Shown piece by piece: positions 7,685-14,277 of a stretch of 18,905 bases of DNA. Position numbers and translations under genes: made by a program. Source of the stretch: Bacteroidales bacterium (GTDB taxonomy: Bacteria; Bacteroidota; Bacteroidia; Bacteroidales; Muribaculaceae); NCBI GenBank assembly GCA_030526455.1, contig JAUNCU010000024.1, positions 3,161 to 22,065 of the forward strand, in the 5' to 3' direction. The notes beneath the pieces are model-generated. The model had not been told where the DNA came from, ran no database searches, and worked only from the letters and a program-made list of their open reading frames with translations. Each line of letters begins with the position of its first letter. Position 1 is the stretch's first letter.

Positions 7685-9301
7685 TTAGAATTTTTCTTCG
7701 TTGAGGATTGCGCCAGTGGCGTCGGTGATGCGCCAGTGGGTGATGTTTCGGGCTTCGGAGGAGATGCTTACGCCGCATTTTATCACCTCGCGGCCATCGG
7801 CTTCGTAGGGGATGGCGTAGCCTTTGTCGTCGATTTGGGCTAGGGCGTTATCTACTGTGTCATCGACTTTTAGTTCCAGCACGAAGATGTGAGTTTTTGT
7901 TTGAATCACCACATCGGCACGGCCCAGAATGCTTTTCACCTCGGTATCGACGATGCTGTTGAGCAGCGAGAACACCATGTAGAATAGCATCTTGTAGAAA
8001 CCTTCGCGGCTTTCGCTTTCGTCCCAGTCCTTGCGTGTGATGATGTCGTAGGGAATTTTGGCGATGTAGGCACGCAGGGCCTGAAGGGCCGCTGGCAGAT
8101 TGCTTTCAAAAATGGCGGCAGCCATTCTTCGTGTCAGACTGTTGTTCTCGCTCAAATTGCGATTAAGAACCAGCGGCATAAGTCCGCGAATCATGCCTTG
8201 TCTTACTTCAAGATTCGGGAAATGAAGGGTGTAGCAGTCCAGCAGAGCATTATAACTGTCGATGGTGAGGTAGCCGCTTTGATACAGCAGCGGCACGGGG
8301 GTGGGCGAGGATTCGCACGATATATTGAATTCGTCATCGTTCACCACCACGCCATCAAACTGCAGGGCGTTGATGATGGGGTAGTGCTTCAGATGCTCAA
8401 TCAGCGCAGTCATCGTTCCCGTTTCAAACCAGTAGTGTCGGGTGGATTTACCATCCAGCGCGCGCAAAAGACTGAAGGGGGCGTAAACGTCCTCGCTGTT
8501 GGGTGAGAAGTGATAGCCGTCATAGTTCTTCTTGAGTAAGGCATAGGCCTCCTCGGTGGTAATCTTCAGCGCTTCGGCATATTCTTCCACGCATGGACGA
8601 AGCACGGTGTCGAGTTCTCGTTGGGTAATACCACAGATGCCGGAGTATTCATCCTCCATCGAAATCTGCATCAGATTGTTCAGTTCTGAGAAGATGCTGA
8701 CTTGTGAGAATTTCGTGACGCCGGTGATGAAAACGAAACGCAGATAGGCACCGTCAAGTTTCACGGTCTGGTAGAAGCCACGTAGCAAGGAACGCAATTC
8801 TTCCAGCATTTCCTTGTTATAGAGATTGCGCATTAGAGGGGTGTCGTATTCATCGAAAATGATGACAACTTGTGTACCCAATGATTCATATATGTGGCGG
8901 ATGAGTTGACTGAATCGCTTGCCAAAATCATCAATGCGCTTTTGGGTGCCATATGCCGTTTCGTAATATTCAAGCATAGCCGAGAGCACATCGCGCATAT
9001 CTTTGATGTCGGTACAGTTACGCATCTCGCTCATGTCGAAATGCAGCACTGGATACTTTTTCCACTCCGTTTCCAATTCAGCCACCTTCAGTCCCTCAAA
9101 CAATTCCTTCTGTCCTTGGAAATATGCCTTCAGGGTGTTGCACAGCAGCGACTTTCCGAAGCGGCGAGGCCGCGCCAGGAACACGTATTTGTATTTGCTG
9201 ATGATGTCACACATCAGCCCAGTCTTGTCGACGTATACTTTGCCTTGCTGACGAATTTCAGCAAACAGGTCGGTGTCTACAGGATATCTGAATTTGCTCA
9301 T
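7685..9301 (-). CDS. AAA-ATPase-like / PD-(D/E)XK nuclease-like protein, upstream copy
   Basis: Paralogue of the following gene, also exactly 538 residues when started at 9301 (MSKFRYPVDT). That start is preferred over the in-frame ATG 11 codons upstream because it matches the other copy and because the candidate promoter and hairpin at 9320-9339 would overlap the longer version. It has the same P-loop variant (RPRRFGKS, K50), Walker B (D150, E151), and C-terminal nuclease residues D463, E476/K478, Q489 and Y495, so neither copy looks decayed. Synonymous differences in the N-terminal third (about a dozen in the first 230 bases), with one amino-acid change, point to purifying selection or repeated conversion. 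The central segment (~320-408) carries most protein differences. It is first of the pair and is separated from the M6 gene upstream by a strong terminator, so it probably has its own promoter. Its biological role is unknown. Confidence 0.9.
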   Translation of the reverse strand: MSKFRYPVDTDLFAEIRQQGKVYVDKTGLMCDIISKYKYVFLARPRRFGKSLLCNTLKAYFQGQKELFEGLKVAELETEWKKYPVLHFDMSEMRNCTDIKDMRDVLSAMLEYYETAYGTQKRIDDFGKRFSQLIRHIYESLGTQVVIIFDEYDTPLMRNLYNKEMLEELRSLLRGFYQTVKLDGAYLRFVFITGVTKFSQVSIFSELNNLMQISMEDEYSGICGITQRELDTVLRPCVEEYAEALKITTEEAYALLKKNYDGYHFSPNSEDVYAPFSLLRALDGKSTRHYWFETGTMTALIEHLKHYPIINALQFDGVVVNDDEFNISCESSPTPVPLLYQSGYLTIDSYNALLDCYTLHFPNLEVRQGMIRGLMPLVLNRNLSENNSLTRRMAAAIFESNLPAALQALRAYIAKIPYDIITRKDWDESESREGFYKMLFYMVFSLLNSIVDTEVKSILGRADVVIQTKTHIFVLELKVDDTVDNALAQIDDKGYAIPYEADGREVIKCGVSISSEARNITHWRITDATGAILNEEKF

Positions 9302-9319
9302 TGTTTCTTGTTTTGAAAT

Positions 9320-9339
9320 GCGGCTTTGCCGCAAAGATA
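9320..9339 (-). promoter_or_regulatory. Candidate promoter -7 element and start-site hairpin for the AAA/PD-(D/E)XK pair
   Basis: On the minus strand, TATCTTTG (9332-9339) matches TAnnTTTG, 30 bases before the ATG at 9301. No good TTTG lies 19-21 bases upstream. The small perfect hairpin GCGGC-AAA-GCCGC (9320-9332) overlaps the expected transcription start, so the message may begin within or next to a stem-loop. Confidence 0.5.
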
Positions 9340-9372
9340 CAACTTTTTGCTAATTTTTCACTCCGTTTCGGC

Positions 9373-9420
9373 AAAAAAATCCCCTTAGGAGAGCGATTGG
9401 AGGCTCAAATCCTAAGGGGA
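9373..9420 (-). terminator. Intrinsic terminator after the M6 protease gene
   Basis: A perfect 11-bp stem (9380-9390 with 9410-9420, TCCCCTTAGGA) has a 19-base loop that can pair further inside (GAGC with GCTC). On the minus strand it is followed directly by seven T's (9373-9379). It lies 28 bases beyond the stop of the gene ending at 9449 and isolates that gene from the tandem pair. Confidence 0.9.
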
Positions 9421-9448
9421 ATGTATGGGGGTATTTCTGCGTGGGCGG

Positions 9449-11995
9449 TTATGCGCCTACGAGTACTTTCAAGATGAGCATGGTCACGTCGGTCACGTCA
9501 ATTTCGCCATTGCCGTCGAGGTCGGCGTTGGCGGCGTTGAATGGCGTGGTTTCGATGCCCAGGATATGGTTGATGCACACAGTGGCGTCGGTCACATCCA
9601 CGTTGCCGTCTTCATTCACATCGCCAGGGGTGCCCTTGCGTGCCGCGAGTTGTACAAACTGGGTGTTTGACCACTCCGACTCTCTTCCGTCGGTGAACAC
9701 GGCCTTCACCTTGTAGGCAAATGAGTCGCCTGCCTGCAGGTTCTTCACCACATAACTCTTGCTGGTGATGCCAGTGATGGTGCGGGTGGTGTCGCCGCCA
9801 GTTTCCACGGGAGCCAAAGCCTTCGCCTTCTGTGGCGCTGTGGCATCGCCACCGTAGATTCTGATTTTAGAGAAGCAGGGGTATTTCTCGCCCAAAATGG
9901 TGATCGCTGCTTGCGAGAGATCTTTGCAAGGCAGTTTTATCTTCACCGTGTTGTCGTAGATGGCGGAATAGGTGTACACATCCGAACTGATTTCATCGCC
10001 CACGAATACGCAGAAGTTAGATGCGTTGCCATAGGAGTAGCAACGGCCTGTGAGTACGATGGTCACGTCGTCGTATTTGCTGAGGTCGTAAGTCTTGGTG
10101 TTGACAGAGTTGCCCACCACGAGGCGTCCGTAGTAGAGGTAGAGCGGGCTGTCGGCATCCCATCCTGCGGGCAGATACTTGTCGCGGTCGGTGTAGATGC
10201 TCACCCTTGTGCCATCGGAAATCGACAGGAATTGGTTGAAATCGGCTTCTTCAAGCAATTCCACTGGTTTGCCCTCTTCCACTTGCAGCGTGTAACTTTC
10301 CACGAGTGCTTCTTCACCGGGGTAGGTCCACTCAGCCTTAAACTCGGTGAGGTCGATGCTGGTGCTGTCCACTGGCAGCATTTCAGGTGCTCGGCTCTCC
10401 TTGCCTTTCATATACCAGAACGAAACTGTGCCATCGTCGTTGCGTGTGATTTCGGTCACGGGTTTGCCCAGATAGCCGGCTTTGCCAGTCACGCTGCCCG
10501 ATTCGGTCATAAACAGTTTCGCCGCTGGCGTGCTGCTGTCGGTGAAATCGCTCTTGCCATTGCCCCAGAGGTCGCCGGTTTCGTTGGCACGGCTCAGCTT
10601 GTTGTCGGCTGGGGCGATGGTCATCAGTTGCACCTGCTCGTTGTTCACCGTGTTGGCCATCCATCGGCTGGGCACGTAGGTCACGTGAGAGATGAGCAAA
10701 CCTTCGTCGGCAATGTAGGCGTCCCAACCCTGCTTGCGACGGTTTTCGAGGATGTAGAACTCATTGGGATTCAGGTCGCTCTCGATGATCACAGCCTGAT
10801 CGGTAGCGATGTCGCCCTGGTTCATTGCCGTGAGGGTGTACTTCGTGTTGCCCTCAGGCTCGATGAGGTCGATCCATCCGAAGAAATTCTTCTCGTAGGC
10901 GCTGTAGCCCACGGGTGTGTCGCTATTGTTGTTGTAACTGCCGGCACACATCAGGCTCCAGTAGCCCATGCCGTAGTAGCCGTAGTTGTAGGTGGTTTCG
11001 TAGAAGTCGGGCAGACCGAGCGCGTGAGAGAATTCATGCACGAAGGTGCCCACACCGTCGAGTTTCGTGCCAGCGTCGCTGTTGCCGTTGAGTTCGTTGA
11101 ACACGGCAAAGGCGTCCACGAGTGTGTTGTCGTAGAAGCGGTAGCCAGGACCGTCGCCGAAGTAGTTGGCCGAGTAGAGATTCCACTGGCAAGGCCAGAT
11201 GGCTTCGGGGTGGGTGGTAGAAGCCTGTGCTTCGCCCACGCCGGCATACACCACGATCACCACGTCGCATTCGCCGTCGTTGTCGTTGTCGTAGTCTTTC
11301 CAGTTGATATCGGTTTTTTCTTCGGCCATGGTGATGGATTCAGCCACCATTTCGCCCAGGCGCACGTCGGTCACCGTAGAGCCTTGGTTGTTTTTGCCGT
11401 GGGCGCCGTAGTAGGCACGATTGTTGCTCAGCGTGAACACGCCCCAGACGTCGAATTGAGGCTGGAACTTACCGTTAGATTGGTCGTAGAAATATTGGTA
11501 GGCACTGTTAGGGCCGCTTGAGTAGTGGGCCTTAAACTCTTCGGCCGAGTGCTTCATCTTCACGTCGGTGTAGTCCACCAGCAGAATGGGGATACGCTTT
11601 TTCCCCTTGTAGCCCACGTTGCCGGCTTTGCGTGCTCCGTTCACCTTGCGAATGAGGTGACGAGTGCTTTCGTCCATGCGAGCGGTAGCCTGCAGCGCCT
11701 CCTTCTCGGCTTTCACGAACGCCGCTTCCTGAGCGCCGCGCAGGGCAGGGTCGTGGGCAATGATTTGCGTCACTTCTTCGGTGGTGGCATACACCCAGTC
11801 GCCTTGCTGGTTGCGCTCCACGCTCATGCCGTCGAGGGTCACAAACGCGTGGTAGAACTCGTCGCCTACGGTCTCGATGCTCACCATCGTCCCGTCGCTC
11901 TGGCGGTACTGGCTGAAGCCTGGTTTCGCCGGCACAGCGTAGCAGGCACTCCACATGGCCAGTACAATGGCCAAAAATGATAATAATCGTTTCAT
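9449..11995 (-). CDS. Secreted M6-family zinc metalloprotease with dockerin-like C-terminus (second paralogue)
   Basis: An 848-residue secreted protease. The start at 11995 gives a clean signal peptide (MKRLLSFLAIVLAMWSACYA, cut near VPAKP). The longer frame, from 12064, would begin upstream of the predicted promoter (12039-12070) and is rejected. A propeptide-like region (~22-130, with GDEFYHAFVTLDG) precedes the M6 peptidase domain. Its zinc site is HEFSHALGLPD (H320, E321, H324, D330), followed by GMGYWSL. A DYDNDNDGECD calcium-loop-like segment is present. As in the other M6 protein, a fibronectin-type fold appears split: strands near TEFKAEWT...SYTLQV, a beta-rich insert of ~150 residues, then SYVVKNLQAGDSFAYKVKAVF. 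The C-terminus (791-848) has two dockerin-like repeats (GDVNEDGNVDVTDA and ADLDGNGEIDVTDV). No cohesin partner is in the window. It appears to be a single-gene unit between its own promoter and terminator. It probably cleaves proteins outside the cell; the target is unknown. Confidence 0.92.
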   Translation of the reverse strand: MKRLLSFLAIVLAMWSACYAVPAKPGFSQYRQSDGTMVSIETVGDEFYHAFVTLDGMSVERNQQGDWVYATTEEVTQIIAHDPALRGAQEAAFVKAEKEALQATARMDESTRHLIRKVNGARKAGNVGYKGKKRIPILLVDYTDVKMKHSAEEFKAHYSSGPNSAYQYFYDQSNGKFQPQFDVWGVFTLSNNRAYYGAHGKNNQGSTVTDVRLGEMVAESITMAEEKTDINWKDYDNDNDGECDVVIVVYAGVGEAQASTTHPEAIWPCQWNLYSANYFGDGPGYRFYDNTLVDAFAVFNELNGNSDAGTKLDGVGTFVHEFSHALGLPDFYETTYNYGYYGMGYWSLMCAGSYNNNSDTPVGYSAYEKNFFGWIDLIEPEGNTKYTLTAMNQGDIATDQAVIIESDLNPNEFYILENRRKQGWDAYIADEGLLISHVTYVPSRWMANTVNNEQVQLMTIAPADNKLSRANETGDLWGNGKSDFTDSSTPAAKLFMTESGSVTGKAGYLGKPVTEITRNDDGTVSFWYMKGKESRAPEMLPVDSTSIDLTEFKAEWTYPGEEALVESYTLQVEEGKPVELLEEADFNQFLSISDGTRVSIYTDRDKYLPAGWDADSPLYLYYGRLVVGNSVNTKTYDLSKYDDVTIVLTGRCYSYGNASNFCVFVGDEISSDVYTYSAIYDNTVKIKLPCKDLSQAAITILGEKYPCFSKIRIYGGDATAPQKAKALAPVETGGDTTRTITGITSKSYVVKNLQAGDSFAYKVKAVFTDGRESEWSNTQFVQLAARKGTPGDVNEDGNVDVTDATVCINHILGIETTPFNAANADLDGNGEIDVTDVTMLILKVLVGA

Positions 11996-12038
11996 AAGAG
12001 GTAGTTTAGTTATCAGCATTTCACTGTCAATGTCATCA

Positions 12039-12070
12039 CAAAGGTATTGAAAATTTTCCAACAATTCAAA
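12039..12070 (-). promoter_or_regulatory. Bacteroidetes-type promoter for the M6 protease gene
   Basis: On the minus strand, TTTG (12067-12070), a 20-base spacer and TACCTTTG (12039-12046) match the -33/-7 consensus exactly. Transcription would start near 12032, giving a leader of roughly 35-40 bases before the ATG at 11995. Confidence 0.8.
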
Positions 12071-12096
12071 TCATCGCAGCACTACATTTTTTAATA

Positions 12097-12127
12097 GTGG
12101 TAAAAATCGGAACAATTGTGGTAAAAA
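12097..12127. promoter_or_regulatory. Direct repeat GTGGTAAAAA, two copies 21 bp apart
   Basis: The 10-base sequence GTGGTAAAAA occurs at 12097-12106 and again at 12118-12127, a spacing of two DNA helical turns. It lies between the two divergent promoters, just upstream of the plus-strand -33 element (12140) and about 30 bases behind the minus-strand -33 element (12067-12070). It is a candidate regulator binding site; no protein is assigned. Confidence 0.5.
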
Positions 12128-12131
12128 CTAT

Positions 12132-12159
12132 GAAAACTATTTCGGTTTTGAAAGTTTTC
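12132..12159. promoter_or_regulatory. Inverted repeat over the efflux-operon promoter (candidate TetR operator)
   Basis: GAAAACT (12132-12138) and AGTTTTC (12153-12159) form a perfect 7-base inverted repeat with a 14-base spacer, 28 bases overall. It covers the -33 element and ends 3 bases before the -7 element. This size and position would suit a TetR-family dimer repressing its own operon. That the product of the gene at 12282 binds here is inference. Confidence 0.5.
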
Positions 12160-12170
12160 TGCTAACTTTG
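12140..12170 (+). promoter_or_regulatory. Bacteroidetes-type promoter for the TetR/efflux operon
   Basis: TTTC (12140-12143; consensus TTTG), a 19-base spacer and TAACTTTG (12163-12170) match the -33/-7 pattern with one mismatch. Transcription would start near 12177, leaving an unusually long leader of about 105 bases before the ATG at 12282. No riboswitch-like structure is evident in that leader. Confidence 0.75.
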
Positions 12171-12281
12171 CACTCGGTTTTTAGGGGCCTTGTGCGTTTT
12201 AGGTTTAATATAATGTATTATTATCGTTAAAATACTGAAAAAACGGGTATGCCCTAACGAAGGAAAAATTAAAATCTTGAT

Positions 12282-12899
12282 ATGGATTTAAAACAACGCA
12301 TTTTACAGGAATCTTCACAGTTGCTCTTCTCAATTGGTCCCGCAGCCATGACGATGGACATGGTGGCGCACAGTTGTGGCATCTCCAAGCGCACCCTCTA
12401 TGAGCAGTTCCCCGACAAGAAGTCGCTCATCAAAGAGTGCCTCATCGCCGACCACGCCGAGGACGAGGAAGAATTCAGAGCCATCTTTGAGACGGCCGAC
12501 AACTGCTTCGATGCCCTGTTCTCCGTGTTCTATTCGGTGAGAAAAAAACTCTCCACCACCATCATGTCGTTTCCCGACGACATGAAGCGCCTGTACCCCG
12601 ACCTGCACTGCTCGCTCACGAAAGAAAGCGAGCACAAGCACGTGATGGGGCTGGCATCGGTGCTGAGCGAAGCGCAGGAGCAAGGCCTGGTGGAGAAGAG
12701 CATCAACACCCAGGTGGCGTCGTTTCTCTTTTTCATGAGCACCCACACCATTCACCGCAACAAGCAGATTGCCGAATACGGATTCACCAAAATCGACGTG
12801 CTCGACGGTGCGTTCATCAACTTCCTGCGTGGCGTGGCATCGGCCAAAGGACTCGAACTCATCGATGCCTATCTCCAAAAGAATAATACTAAACAATAA
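12282..12899 (+). CDS. TetR/AcrR-family transcriptional regulator
   Basis: A 205-residue DNA-binding regulator, the usual length for the TetR family. The N-terminal helix-turn-helix domain is clear: MDLKQRILQESSQLL opens helix 1, and MTMDMVAHSCGISKRTLYEQFPDKKSLI (~23-50) contains helices 2-3 and the typical TLYxxFxxKxxLI ending. The rest is helical and variable, as expected of the ligand-binding and dimer domain. It is the first gene of the efflux operon, 17 bases ahead of the TolC-type gene, and its promoter overlaps a 28-base inverted repeat. The likely role is a repressor of its own operon, released by a pump substrate. That is inferred from the family and context; neither ligand nor operator is proven. 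Confidence 0.93.
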   Translation: MDLKQRILQESSQLLFSIGPAAMTMDMVAHSCGISKRTLYEQFPDKKSLIKECLIADHAEDEEEFRAIFETADNCFDALFSVFYSVRKKLSTTIMSFPDDMKRLYPDLHCSLTKESEHKHVMGLASVLSEAQEQGLVEKSINTQVASFLFFMSTHTIHRNKQIAEYGFTKIDVLDGAFINFLRGVASAKGLELIDAYLQKNNTKQ

Positions 12900-12916
12900 G
12901 ATACGAATATTACGTT

Positions 12917-14257
12917 ATGAACAAGAAAACCCTTTTCGTGGCAGCCCTGATGGTGGGCGTGGCCACTTTCCTGGGAAAAGCGCACGCAGCGCTCAATCTG
13001 TCGCTCGACGACTGCATTCGCCTTGCGCTCAACGAAAACCCCACGGTGAAAATCGACAGCATGGAAATTGCCCGTGTTGACTATTCAAAGCGTGAGGCAT
13101 GGGGCCAACTCCTGCCCGAAGTGAGTTTCGCTGGCCAGTACAGCCGCACCCTCATGAAGCAGACCATGTATATGGACACCGGCGAGGGCGTGGCAGCCAT
13201 CAAGATGGGCCGCGACAACTCCTATTCGGCAAGCCTCTCGGCCACTATCCCCGTGTATGTGCCTCAACTGTGGAAGTCAATCAAGTTGAGCGACATCCAG
13301 ATTCTTCAAAGCCTCGAAACAGCGCGTGCCTCAAAACTCTCGCTCGTGAACCAGGTGAAGAACGCCTACTATGCGCTCCTGCTGGCCGAAGACTCAAAGA
13401 ATGTGCTCATGGCCAACTATGAAACCTCGAAGATGAACGCCGACATCTACGCCAAGAAATACGAACTGGGCGTGGCTTCGGAATACGATATGCTCCGCGC
13501 CAACGTGGCCGTGACCAATCTCGAGCCATCGATCATCGATGCCGAAAACTCCATCAACAAAATCAAACTCCAACTCAAACTGCTCATGGCCATGGACGCC
13601 AAGGTGGATTTCACTCCCGCTGAAAGCCTCGACACCTTCAAGGCCACCATGTATGGCCGTGCCATGCAGCGCGACACCTCGCTCGTGAACAACACCAGCG
13701 TGAAGCAACTCGACCTGCAGACCGACCTGCTGCGCCAGTCGCTCGAAGTGCAGAAGGCTGCTTGGCTGCCTACCGTGGCCGCCAGCGCCAACCTCGCTTA
13801 TTCTTCGATGAGCAACGGCAACCCATTGACCAACTTCCAGTGGAACGGTTCGTCGTCGGTAGGCATCTCGGTTTCGCTCCCACTCTACCAGGGCGGACGC
13901 CGCATCTACAAGCAGAAGCAGGCCGAAATCGCCGTGCGCGAAATGAAGTGGCAGCGCGAAAACCTCACCCGCTCGCTCAACATCCAGGTGCAGAACGAAC
14001 TCGACAACCTCACCAAGAGCATGAAGCAGGTGGAAGCCAACACCAGGGGCGTGAAGCAAGCCGAAAAGGCACACGACATCATGCAGGAATCGTTCAAAAT
14101 CGGTTCGGGCACTTTCATCCAACTGCGCGACACCGAAGACGCCCTCATGGCCGCTCGCCTGAGTTACTACCAGAGCATCTACAACTACCTCGTGGCTGAA
14201 AGCGACCTCGAACTCGTGCTCGGCAACGCTCCTATCTATAAATACACAAGTAAATAA
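12917..14257 (+). CDS. TolC-family outer-membrane efflux protein
   Basis: A 446-residue outer-membrane channel subunit. A signal peptide of ~24 residues (MNKKTLFVAALMVGVATFLGKAHA) is followed by LNLSLDDCIRLALNENPTVK, the standard opening of TolC/OprM-type proteins. Two structural repeats of long helices and short beta strands follow. The segment YSSMSNGNPLTNFQWNGSSSVGISVSLPLYQGGRR (~295-330) is the strand region of the second repeat, with the GISVSLPLYQGG signature. The protein should form a trimeric channel from periplasm to outside, taking substrate from the adaptor and permease encoded next. Eight bases (AATATTAC, 12906-12913) three bases before its ATG recur at the same distance before the adaptor gene. 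It is 20 bases upstream of the adaptor gene. The family call is confident; substrates are unknown. Confidence 0.94.
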   Translation: MNKKTLFVAALMVGVATFLGKAHAALNLSLDDCIRLALNENPTVKIDSMEIARVDYSKREAWGQLLPEVSFAGQYSRTLMKQTMYMDTGEGVAAIKMGRDNSYSASLSATIPVYVPQLWKSIKLSDIQILQSLETARASKLSLVNQVKNAYYALLLAEDSKNVLMANYETSKMNADIYAKKYELGVASEYDMLRANVAVTNLEPSIIDAENSINKIKLQLKLLMAMDAKVDFTPAESLDTFKATMYGRAMQRDTSLVNNTSVKQLDLQTDLLRQSLEVQKAAWLPTVAASANLAYSSMSNGNPLTNFQWNGSSSVGISVSLPLYQGGRRIYKQKQAEIAVREMKWQRENLTRSLNIQVQNELDNLTKSMKQVEANTRGVKQAEKAHDIMQESFKIGSGTFIQLRDTEDALMAARLSYYQSIYNYLVAESDLELVLGNAPIYKYTSK

Positions 14258-14277
14258 CACAAACGCAATATTACAGT

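Larger units (their letters stand above)
6055..9301 (-). repeat. Tandem gene duplication, 1,630-bp period
   Basis: The two genes align without gaps at an offset of 1,630 bp along their full length. The longest perfect block is 7094-7404 versus 8724-9034 (311 bp). A second is 6371-6450 versus 8001-8080 (80 bp), which ends abruptly where the variable central part begins. Confidence 0.95.

Noticed and set aside
6055..9301. Transposon or insertion sequence explanation for the repeated genes
   Set aside because: No terminal inverted repeats, transposase motif or target duplication seen at the ends; the repeat unit is a gene plus a 13-bp spacer.
9302..9334. Upstream in-frame start for the first AAA/PD-(D/E)XK gene
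   Set aside because: The start at 9301 gives exactly the same length and N-terminus as the second copy, and the longer start falls within the hairpin and -7 element.
12026..12064. Upstream in-frame start for the second M6 protease
   Set aside because: It would begin within the predicted promoter and put about 23 residues before a clear signal peptide.
12171..12281. Riboswitch or attenuator in the long leader of the efflux operon
   Set aside because: Only short, weak pairings (such as GGG-TATG-CCC near the start codon) and no T-tract-linked hairpin; no known riboswitch pattern recognised.
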